Shown here piece by piece: positions 12,501 through 24,500 of a stretch of 64,000 nucleotides of DNA. The notes beneath the pieces were generated by a model. That model had not been told where the DNA came from. It worked only from the letters and a program-made list of their open reading frames with translations, and did no database searches. Within the stretch, counting starts at the first letter, position 1, and each line of letters begins with the position of its first letter. Both the position numbers and the translations under genes were made by a program. This DNA comes from Vandiemenella viatica (Eukaryota; Arthropoda; Insecta; Orthoptera; Morabidae): assembly GCA_031002005.1 (NCBI GenBank), contig JARYHS010008074.1, forward strand, positions 349,022,932-349,086,931. Reading direction: 5' to 3'.

Positions 12501-15500
12501 ATCTTAGTAGTGAACTAAATTGAACCAATGAACAGCTGACGGACATGCAGAAGAGTACGTTGGAAATAAGCCGTCAGAAAACAGAAACAAGAGTAAACTA
12601 GTTGAAAATGCGCATCGGGAAAGTCGAACTGGGCCACAATGAGAGGATGACTCAACTTGGGGACTGATAAAATATATCAGCTGGAGTGTCACAGAATCAA
12701 GAACGACTGCAAAAGTCTTCACGAGGCACAGGGAAACTTAAAAATGAAAGTGACTTGTGAATTGCAGGGGTTGTGTGAGGAAATGACACGTGTAAGCTCT
12801 CCAGCTGCAGACAGAACCATTTCTGCAACACTGCACATGTTTTGGTAGATTTACCTCTACCCCAGTAGAGCAGAAAGACTGTTACGCACCCAAAGATCTT
12901 CCTGAAAGCGTTGGAAAGTTACTTTTGTGGTAAGAATGTCCCAGATCAGATGAAAATGCTGGTTATTTACTACTCTTCTCGGGAAAGATCTGGTTTGATA
13001 CCAAGTGTGACGAAGAGACGGCGTATGAGGATTTCAGAGAAGTGTTTTTGGAGGAGTTTGGGGACCGTTAGCTCAGACCAAACTAAGGTGGAGGCTGTAT
13101 CAGGGATGTTAGGCTGCAAATCATACAGAATCCATGGCCACACATGTTAAACATCTCACAAAATTGTCACGGTTTATAGATCAGCCACTTGATGATCTGG
13201 GGCTCATTTTTCACAGCAGGTACAACTGATGTTAACTCCCACTGTTATCACCACCTTTAAGCAGTTTGTGGCAACCTTAAGGATGGTGGAAGAGGGAGAA
13301 GAGCGTATGAGATATGGTCCCACCAATGATGACCCGAAGGCTGGTGGTGAAAACATTGGGAACACAGGAGGGACACCATAGTAAACCGCAGTGGAATGGC
13401 AATCGAAACTAAGGGTATTTCAGTAACAACTGGCACTTCAATGGGCATGAGAATTCAGGAAACCGCTACGCTCCCTACCACGAGGCAAAGGTCAATGCAC
13501 TAAGGGTGCAGACATCTGCCTCCTTCACTCACGGTACACGGTAACAAATACACTGAGGATGGTGGTGGCACAGTGTCGCCTCAGAATGCAGGAGGGTAGG
13601 CATGAAACAGGATAGGGGTTCCTCCAGGAAGTGATGAAAGAGATGAAAACGGCAATGATTAAAGCATTTGGGAGGACAGGTTAAACACCCTGGAGAAAAC
13701 AGACCCCCCCCCCCCCCCATCGTGGTAATATCATGGAAAAGCAGGGTGTTGCCTGGTCATAAATGTGCAAATTTTTCAGATAGAGTTAGTTGCCCTTATG
13801 GACAGCGGCAGTACCATAACAGCAATTGTGGAAAGAGTGGTACAATAAGCCATATAAATGGGTGTCGCTATAAAATTCCATCAGAGAAGTGAGTGCAGTG
13901 AGAAGTTGTCACGGGTGCCAGCATTTGGAAATAAATGGAAGACAGTCAATAGGCGAGCACTATTGAGTGTTACGCTTGGGGAAGAGAGCCTTGAACTGGT
14001 TGCATACATCGTACCAGTGCTGAGCATCAGTCTCTTTGTGGGAGCTGATGTTTTTAGTGAGAAAAGGGGTAGTATGGTTGGGAGACAAATATGATCACAG
14101 GATTGACAGTTGAAGAGATAAAGTGGAATGTGAGCAGGGAGAGTTACAGCCTGCGACAGGTCCGCATCGGGGAGCCAGTGAGTGTAAAGTGCCCCAGCAA
14201 CAGAGCAATGCTGCATTGTTGCTGGTGAGTGCACTCGATGATGAGAGAAATGAGATTCTGTTTGAATTGGAGCGAAATGCTATGAGCAATGACACTCTTG
14301 ACGTTGCAAAATGGGCATGCTGAAAGGAAATGCTACGCAGACACCTTGCCGCATTTTCTTACTGCCCGGATCATTGGAATAATACATGAGTTCAAGTTGG
14401 ATGGTAGGAGTCCTTTCCAAGCCCACAGCTACCCAGTACCTGCAAAGCACCGAGACACCATGAGCAATGTGCTGCAGGGCCATGGAATAATTTCGAAGGC
14501 TCCTTCGCTATATGAAGGCGGTTTGAAAAGTTCTCGGAATCACCGCTAGATGTCAGTGCTAGAGCAACGAGGTTCCCATGCAATAATCGCACATCCTTTG
14601 TGAGTGAACATGTGGCGCGTCAGTGCTCTAGCTGCAGGACTGTGGTAGTGACGACTCTTTGTTGTTGTTCCCGCGTAGTGATTTTTGGCAATGGAAAAAA
14701 CTGAGATTCGAGTAGTGATTAAATACTTTGTAAAGAAAGGTACGAAAGTAAAGGAAATTCATGCCGACTTTCAGAACACACTAGGGGACTCTGCTCCTTC
14801 ATTTTGAACTGTTGCCAAGTGGACCAGCGAGTTTAAATTTGGTCGGGAGAGCTTGGACGGCCAAAAAGTGCTATGACCCCAGAATTTATCGCAAAAGTGC
14901 ATAAAATGGTCATGGAGGATCGTCGACTGAAAGTGCGGGAGATTGCTGAAGCTATAGGGATGTCTTTTGAACGGGTATATTATATTTTAACTGAAGAATT
15001 GGGTATGAAAAAATTATCTGCAAGATGGGTGCCGCGGCTCTTGACACTGAACGATAAACGCAAGGATGGAAATGTCCGAACAAAGTCTGGCCCGTTTTCA
15101 GAGCAACCAACAAGATTTTTTGTGCCGGTTTGTGACTACAGATGAAACTTGGGTCCACTACTATACCCCAGAGACAAAACAGCATTCGAAGCAGTGGAAA
15201 CATGCTGATTCACCACCACCAAAGAAAGCAAAGGCAGTGCGTTTGACTGGAAAGGTCATGCATGGCCTCAGTTTTCTGGGATGCAAAAGGCAGCAGAATG
15301 CTGATAGATTATCTTCCTACTGGCCAAACAATCATGGGGCAATACTATGAAAACCTCCTAGACCAATTACAGGAAAAGATACGCGAAACAAGGACTGGTT
15401 TGGTAAGGAAAAACGTCATCTTTCATCAGGACAACGCTCCGCCGCACAAAAGTGTTATTGCCATGGCAAAACTTCATGAACTGCGGTACGAATTGTTGCC

Positions 15501-18500
15501 ACATCTACCTTATTTGGCACCATCAGACTTTCATCTATTCCTCAAGCTGAAAAATTTCCTCGGTGGACGGAGATTTTCTACAAGGGAAGAACTGACAGCC
15601 GAATTGGAGAGGTATTTTGCAGGCCTGGAGGAATCTCATTTTCGAGATGGGATCAAGGCATTGGAACATCGCTGGACCAAATGCATTAGTCTACAGGGAG
15701 ACTTATGTTGAAAAATAAAAGTAGTTCCACCGAGGTAAGATACTTAATTCTAACACATTCCGAGAACTTTTCAAACCACCCTCGTATGTGAATCCCATTG
15801 CAGTTGCTGCCAAATGAGATGGAAGTAAAGTATTTGCCTCGACACAAAGAAGTTTAATGAGTATATAGTAGGCGATGCTGAATGCCCCGAACCAATCACT
15901 GAGCTTATCAGCAGATACCATGGAAAAAGATGGTTTTCCACTATTGATGTGGCTGTGGGTTATCATCAGGCTGCACGAAAGCTGTAGACCATACAGTGCC
16001 TTCCTATTTGAGCATATCCATTACATGTTCAACAGAGTCCTATTTGGGATCCACTGCATTTGTGTGGGCAATAAATGAAGTACTGCCGGCGGAAGTGAAG
16101 GAATTCTGTGCAGTTTACGAGGATGATATCCTGGTGTTTTTGGACTCATTTGAACAGCACACAGCCCATTTGAATACAATTTTTGGTGTTCTGGCAAAGT
16201 GCAGGATAATGCTGCGGCTGGATAAATCAAATATATGAGCATGAGAGGTCAGCTTCCTAGGGTTCTGAGTCACGTCTTGAAGGAATAGAGGCTACACTGG
16301 AGAAAGTGGAAAAAATTCTACATTGTCCGCCTCCAACAAGCATGAAACATGTGGGGCAATTCTTGGGAATATGCAGGTATTTTAAAAATGGTGTTAAGGA
16401 TTTTGCCAGAATAAATGAACCACTATATTTCCTGCTCAGAAAGGGTATCCATTGGAAATTGGATATACATCAGCAATATGAATTTCAACAGCTGAAAGAC
16501 AAAGTGACGTTTGCCCACCCAAACTACTAAAGGCCGTTTTTTTTCTGAATTGTGATGGATCTAAGTAGGGTGTCAGTGTAAGTTTTGCAGCAGCAAGCTG
16601 ATGACAGAAGTCTATGGATTGTGGCGACTGTTAGCTGCACATTGCAGCCCACAACGGAACTAAAGAAATTGAAATGCTTGCTTTGGTGTTTGGAGTCACA
16701 CAGGTTGGTAGCAAAACATGTCTGAGAATGAATCACCAGGCGTTAATGTTCCTATTTAAGTGAAAGTTCACATCAAGTTGGGTAACCCGTTGGGCACTCC
16801 TATTACAGAAGTATGATATAAAAGTGTTGTACTGCAAGGGGGGTAGATAACAAGATGGCAGATTGGTTGAGCCATTTTCCTAAAAATCTTATCCCCTTAA
16901 TTATTCCACGCGGCTAAAGGACGTGAAATTGTGGTCGCCGCGGTGAGAGTAATTGCTGGCGTCAACCTCTGCGAGTACTGAAATAAACTTATCCGTGAAC
17001 GATGCAGGGATGAAGAAATAAGTAAAGTAAGACAGTTCCTTGAGAATTGGAGAAATGGAGAAGTCCAGAGGATCTGCGATGTAGCCGTGATGTGCCAAAT
17101 CCATGAGGGAGTGTGTTTCTGTCTGGACCACGCCATGAAGAATTAGCTCGCGTGGCCGCCGTGGGCAATGACAGGGGAAGTAACCCAGATCTACAATGCG
17201 CCCTTTGGGCATCAAAACATGGAAAAGAAGTTTAAAATGTTATGTTGGGACTGGAATGTGACCTCTTTGAAATGCTTGTGGCAAAGGCAATTCAGGAAAG
17301 GAATCTATGCCAATAGACCAACACCCAAATAGAAGTGTGCGTGGAGACTTTCCCAGTGTACTGAAGCAATGTAGTCTTCACGGGTATGCAGCCGGATGGT
17401 ATTTTGGAAACACAACATTTCGACAACCAGCTCGGCTGTCTTCATCAGCTGTCCGGTGTCTACAGGCTGACGAAAGCTGGCAGTCACCGCGTGGACTTCC
17501 AAAACACCATCCGGCTGCACACCCGTGAAGACTACATTGACTCAAATAGAAGTTACAAAGGAGATCTCAGTCCAATAACCCCAAGTGCACCAAATGAGAT
17601 GGAGTGCCTGGATTTATTGGCCCACTTCTGTGGGGTAGATTTAGTAGACAGTATATACTAGTAGTTGTTGATGCATTTACCAAGCTGGTCCAATTATATA
17701 CTAATAATACTGAAATGGTGAGATGCCCTAATACAGGCAGGGATAAAGGCCATATTCAGCTCTATAAGGAACACGCAGACCAACATTGTTTAGAGGTACA
17801 TTCATCAGCTGTGGGCATATTTCTGGAAACTGATCAGTGAAAATCACATGGCATGGGTGAAGCATCTGCCATAAATAGAAAATTTCTTTAATGTCAGTAT
17901 TCATTGTAGCACTGGGCACAAGCTGGCGGAACTCCATTTTGGCATGCTTGTAAACACACTGGTCAACCAACTAGTGGGGTGCCCAGAACCAGTGGTGAGC
18001 ACTGACCCATGTAACAGGTTAGCGCAAGTGAATCAATTTCTGATGGAAAAGGCGAGAAAGGGGCAGGAGAGCGAGATGGGCAAAGAAGCCCATGTCTTTA
18101 ATGCCGGCGATGTGGTGTTGGTTCACTGTGCACCGCAATTGTATGCGTTAAAGAAAAAAATTGCAAAATTTTCCCACCCTTTCAAAGGGCCTTTCCATAT
18201 TAAAAATAATCCGTAGGCAGAAATGCTGGTAGATAGCAATGTTAAGGCGGGAATCTACAATGCCTGAAGCCTAAGGTAATACCATCAATCCTAAATTTTT
18301 GGAATACTAGTAATTTTCTTCCAGCTAGGTACGAGGAATATAGAGTATATTTGTAATCGCAAGTAGGTAATGCTGCCTTAGTGAGAGTTTGGTAGTTTTA
18401 AAGTTACAAGTAATCTATATTAGTTATTTTGATTCTGATTGAGCTATCAATATAAGTAAAAGATACATGAACAATAACTTTTGAATGATGACCCAAAGCA

Positions 18501-21500
18501 TATAATGTGGTGTGTTGTGGTTGTGGAGATGTCAGCTGGGGTAATAGGTGTTCCTGATGACTAGTGGTCTGTGTTGTTTGCGGCCATTTCTCGGAATAAC
18601 GGAACCGTCGGATACACTACTCCCATAGTCTTTTGAGTGGAGCTGGATGCAGGCAGGTGTGTGTACTTTGTTCTGGGCGAATGGACTGGGGGAGAAGCCC
18701 ACTTGTTTGCAAAGAGGCACCTTGCCGTCATGAACACACTTTGACAATAAATTTGGCTGCCGCTGAAAAATTCTATCACTCTTATTTTGCACAATCTGAC
18801 ATCAATGCCATCTCAGGAAACAGTAATGCAATACTGGCAAGCTAGTATTGCATTACTGTTTCTGAGGATGACATTGATGTCAAATTGTGCAAAATAAGAG
18901 TGATAGAATTTTTCAGCGGCGGCCAAATTTATTGTCGAAGTGTGTACTAACGCTTGTTTGCAGTCTTGTTTTGAATACTGTTCTATTCTCAATTTATGGG
19001 CCGTAATAACAAATGCTGTGTTTCGTGGTGTGTGTACAAATGCTGTGATCTGTGCATCACCTGTCTTAGAAGGAATTATAGTTAGGACGAGTTTTGTTAA
19101 TTTTAAGTTTTGTGTATATTAAAAGACACTGATTTATGTTAGTCTCCTGTAGTCCAATGTAAATATTTTCCAAGCAACAGGGTCATTAAATTAAGGTTTG
19201 TGTAATTATGGGTGGCACTGATTCATATTAGCCACGTGTTTCCATGCATAATTGTTTTATGTATAAAGTTCTATGTGAATAATGCAGGATAATGATTTAT
19301 TTTATGTTGTACCATTATATTTTAAAATTTTGCATTAACATGTAACATATTCTCTTGTTTGGCATGGAGCTGTAACGAAATTGTATTGTAAATCTATAGT
19401 GACTGTCAAGGGCACAATGATAAGTACTGTGAACCAGTGTGTAGTATTATTCTAAATATTGTGAATTTCTTATGTTATATGTATAATGATCGGTTGAGGC
19501 TGGACCCTGGTGTTATTTTGATGGTATTCTTGGAATGGTTGATACACTGGGGAGTTTTGGCACAAAATGAGCTGTATCGTACAGATTCACAGTACGGCAC
19601 GTCCTCACATGATATTTCAAAAGGGGAGTTTGTGTGGAAAAGAGGGTCATTAAATTAAGGTTTGTGTAATTACTGGGTGGCACTGATTCATATTAGCCAC
19701 GTGTTTCCATGCATAATTGTTTTATGTATAAAGTTAGAAATAACTTGTGAAAACAAAACTAAATGAAAGTTTGCAGGGTTTGTTACGGCTTCATGAATCA
19801 AGGGTAACTCTGTTGAGTGTAGTGACTCAACTGTGAATAAAGTGGCTGAGGGGACTTAACAAAAATTCCATTGAATTTAAATTTGGCAAACTGTAATAAG
19901 ACACAAGTGCAAGGATGGAAACAGTTGCCTCATGATAGCCAGCGGATGCGTTTTTCGGTGAACTGCCATAGTTGTATCACTCACCGGGCCAGACTCCACT
20001 ATGAAAAACAGCTGTGTGAAGGACTATCAGCGATGACAAAGCATTGGGAAGTGTTGTGAAAAGGGGAAGCAAGAAGCTTTCTAAGGACTCGCACTATTGA
20101 TAACATCAAGGACACAACTGACCTATGTAAAAGAGAATGACACACCATTCCAATGTTTTCTTTTATCTGTTTCATGGACCTGCCAATCAACACGAGAAGA
20201 AACCCTGGATGTCTGCCCAAGGTGTAGACAGTATGAGGTGAGAGAATGCTGTCTTGAAACTGGGCAGTGGAGGGAAAGTTACTTCTGGTTTGAGTGTAGA
20301 AGTGAGCACACCGATTTGTCTGGCCGTTGCCATCATCTGGGAGCTCTGAGGTATGATTCCCGCCACTGGCAGTGTCGTCAGCAGTACGCGGACTTGGTAA
20401 TGTGCCACAGAACCGTGTGACGGTTTGCAACATGTCAAAGGCCAATAAGATACCCCTGAGAAATTATCCGATTAGCTAGAGATCTGTTGAATGAGCCTGC
20501 CAAACTTAAACTCTGTAAGACTTTGTATAGATATCAAATGTTGTCCTGAGAACAAAAATCACTGGTGTTTGGGGCTCAATATTAATAACATTCAAGCTGA
20601 TAGAATAAGTAGTTTTTCTTTGGTTAGTAAAATACAGTGTGCCTATCAAGTTTTAAAAACAGAATCACCCACTAAAGATATTATTATACACTCTTAACAG
20701 CTTTATAATAAGCCTCAGATTTTCATTGTTGCTGGAGCTTACTGAATTTAACTAATCTGTTACATTTTATTTAATTTCTCTCCTTATTTTAGAAGTTAGA
20801 AAAGTTATTTTTTTTAAACTGATTATGACACTCCATCATCATAATTCCACTAAAACATGTAATCTGGTAGACATACGTAGTTTCATCTTCAAATCATAAG
20901 AAATGTCAAATAATATTGGTGATTTACTCTGGATGATGTTATATGCCTCAATATCTGTTATGCGACCTTACTAACACATTAAATTTAACTCTGTTCCTGC
21001 GTTTAGTTTTAAAGTTACTTGGAATTTACTTCTTGGTTGCAGTGAAATATACAGAAATCATCTTTGCTTTCCCAGGACATAAATCACTTGTTTGCAACGA
21101 TTGTGCACATTATTGCTATTGCACACATATGTACTGACAAGGCGAAACTTCTGAAATATTCTTATCTACAGATTTTTGAATGGAACTGTACATTCGAGCG
21201 ATGACTCAGAACAAGTGACCAACTCACAAAAATAGATGAAATCACTAAAAAAAAAAACACACACACACAATAAAAATATGCCAAGTTTCATCTTTGTTTG
21301 ACGACAAAAGGTTGTTCTGAGCTAAGTCTACATTCTACAGTGTGTACTCACTTCAATTCTGAAACAGAGTGGTTTCTCTTAGCGTTAAAAAAATTGTGTC
21401 ACTTTGTCATTATGTTTTCCTAAACTAGATTAGTAAAAGCTTTACCTATATAAATATCTTAATCTTGTTTATTTATCAGTCTTACAAATACACAAAAGCC

Positions 21501-24500
21501 AAGATTATTTGCACACTTCTTTTGGATCTGACAAGTCATTCAGAAAATCTAATAACACAGACTAAATTACATAACAGTATACAATACAGAATGTGCCAAA
21601 TTAATTTTTGTTATTATTAATTAAATTTTAGCAGTTAAGAAGGAAAATAAATTGCAATGAACGAGTTATTACGAACAGCAATACTTTATTAACATTCACA
21701 CGCTAAAGTGCAATACAAAGTACACAACATATACCAGAGAGATTACAGGCAATGCAAAGAATACTCCACAGTTTATACAACTGCCAACCTCTGTGTGTTG
21801 GAATAATAATCTCTAAAATTTTTAACCCTTTCCTACTGGCGATTGGAAATAAAGGGAAAATTATGATTTCAATTATATTTTTGTATAAAGGTACTTTAAA
21901 TTAAACACACATATTTTTTTCTAATTTTTTTTGTAACTCTAAGTGCTAATTACCAAGCCAGTGGTACAGGGTGCGCCAGAGAAACTTACTTATTTGAAAG
22001 GTCAATAAAAACAAAAGTACTTCAGTTATTGTTTTAAATTTTTTTTATTTGAGAATACAATATCCCAATTTTTTTTTCATGCAGTCTTGAAAATGACATC
22101 GGATAAATGGCGACCCCCATTGCGCATACACTGATGAAGTCGATTTTTGAAATTCGTATCCACTCTTTGCAGCATATCAATCGGTATGTTGGCAATGGCG
22201 TCGCGAATGTTGTTCTTGAGGTGTGCTATGGTCCGTGGACGATCGACATAAACCAGGGATTTCAAATAACCCCATAAGAAGAAATCGCACGGAGTCAAAT
22301 CTGGAGAGCGTGCCGGCCATTGGAGATCGCCTCTGAGAGAGATGAGGCGGTCGGGGAAATGTTGTCGCAACAATTTCATTGAGTCTCGTGCTGTGTGAGC
22401 TGTGGCTCCATCTTGCTGAAACCACACGTTCCTAACGTTCATTTCTTCGAGTCTTGGAAGAAAAAATTCCTCGATCATGTTCCTGTAACGAGCTCCATTC
22501 ACGGTAACTGCGCGTTCGTTTTCTTCAAAAAAATAAGGACCAATTATTCCCCTTACCGACATCGCACACCAGACAGTAACTCGCTCACAATTAAGTGGCT
22601 TCTGGTGAAGCTCACGTGGATTTACACCACACCAATAACGCATGTTTTGCTTGTTGATGCTGCCGGATATGTGGAAGTGAGCCTCGTCACTGAAAAAAAC
22701 GACCGCGTCTTCAGGCAGGTTGTCAATCAGCATTTCACATGCTTTTTGACGGGCAACAAAATCGCGTTCAGTTAATTCTTGCACAACAGCCAATTTATAG
22801 GGATGAAATTGAAGATCTTCATGGAGAATTCGTCGAACAGTGGTGTCAGAAATTCCCATAGCAGCTGCGTGTTTGCGAGCCGAACGCCGGGGAGAACGCA
22901 CAACTGACTGCCTCACTCTTTCGATATTTTCCGGAGTTCTGATGGTCCGTTGAAGTCCATTTCTGGGTTTAGCGACACTTTCACACTCCCGAAATGAGTT
23001 AACCCATGACAGAATGGAATTACGGCCAGGAACGAGTCTGTGAGGAGGAATTTCAAAGCGAGCGCGGAAGGCACGTTGTGTAGCAACAATTGAGCGACAA
23101 TTAGAAAAGTAGCTCTCGACTGCGAAGGCCCGCTGTTCTCTAGACCAGAGCATGATAGCAACTGACTGGAGGGAGAAACAAACTTGGGAACTTCCCCCTC
23201 CAGATGCGCCCCCTCTCGCCCCTCTACCGGCCCAACTCACCGCGCGGGAATTTTTTCAAATAAGTAAGTTTCTCTGGCGCACCCTGTACTTATAAGTACC
23301 GTCAGGGACTTTGTGTATCACAGGATTTACAGAAATAGCAATTTAAATCAATTATGTTCATATTGGTATGAAATGTTTGCCTCAAGATATTAAAAAAAAA
23401 AAACAATTCTTTTTGCTCATTCAGATACAAAAGACATTGCAGTGGAACATTTGGAATGATGTTTTGAGTGTATTTTCTTCATTCTACATACTTCACATCT
23501 TAATCTGATTTTTACAAATTTGGGACCTCTGTTTCCCAATCTTACATCGCTCATTGTGGAATCGTAAGACTTGCGTTGTTTGAATGGATGAGGGCTTGGT
23601 GAAATATATATAGATGACCTTATCTTCTTACCGATATCCTTCATAGTCATCATACCTAGTGCAAAGGATCTTCTAAAAAAATTTACAGACTTTTTCAAAT
23701 ATCGGACCATTTATGTTATACGCATTGACAAATACAACATCCAGAATTCACAAAAACAATCTTTACCATGATTTTGGTAATCTTCTGTCAGCATTGCATA
23801 AAGCCATCAGTTGATCAGCAGTATCAACCCCACACATGAAGGTATTGTAGTCTTTGACGACTCCTGAACATGAAATTGTAGACTTCAATCCATCTTTTTC
23901 TTTGCATATAACTAGTGGTGTAACAACAGAGTGGCAGGATGGGCAAAATGCCACGGGACCTACTGCCGGAAGTGGCCCCCGATGACCTGCCAGAGAGTCC
24001 CTCTGGTCCAAGATCCACCAGGTCACCAATCCAAACTCGAGAGAGGGCCCATCTGTTGAAGTTGCCATTGACCCCAACCAGTGTAGTGGAGTTTCACTGC
24101 TGCCATGAAAATTTGATACTAAATGTATGACCTTTTTATCCTTTCATTTCCAGAAACAAATATCGAGGTTTATAAATTCATTGTCACAATATCCTCTTTT
24201 TAGTTTTCCATCAGCAGATTGTTAGAAAGTCCCTTGCAGTATGGTCTGATTCTCCCACAAACAAAAGTTGTTTCAGTTTTAATACTAGATCACATAGTCA
24301 TTACTCCATTTTTTTTTCAGTCAATTCTAAGACCACTCTTTGACCTAATGAGTAATCTGAGAACATTCCATCATTTCTTCATTTTTGCCGTGATAAATTA
24401 TAAACTTCTAAGAGAAGAGCTTCAGTCAGAACATATTTCATAAAAATATCAATTTGAAAATATCTAAAACAATGATAAAACCAATTCTATACTTGCTAAA

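Larger units (their letters stand above)
18271..19891. other. 3' part of the Gypsy element, no coding remnant
   Basis: No recognisable protein. It contains a 102-bp-arm palindrome (18734-18945) and a 92-bp direct duplication (19179-19270 and 19643-19735), described separately. Confidence 0.5.
10795..20437 (+). mobile_element. Degraded Gypsy-type LTR retrotransposon with nested insertions
   Basis: Gag, protease, RT, RNase H, integrase-zinc and integrase remnants follow in Gypsy order between two directly repeated ~530-bp segments interpreted as LTRs. Every module is interrupted by stops and frameshifts. Nested within are a mariner element (14513-15784), which splits the start of RT, and an inverted pair of Penelope ends (about 17300-17545), which lies just before the integrase core. 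I found no convincing primer-binding site, polypurine tract or 5-bp target duplication, so the outer limits are less certain than the coding remains. Confidence 0.7.

Noticed and set aside
16897..17215. Overlapping minus-strand frames of 79 and 104 codons
   Set aside because: Antisense to Gypsy RNase H/integrase zinc region, which reads on the plus strand.
10795..20437. Certain LTR boundaries
   Set aside because: The direct repeats lack a matching target duplication, primer-binding site and polypurine tract, so they remain putative.
22077..23240. 387-codon form of the DD41D transposase starting at 23240
   Set aside because: The extra 29 residues run toward the terminal repeat, are Gly/Arg-rich and unlike the family; the start at 23153 gives the usual N-terminus.
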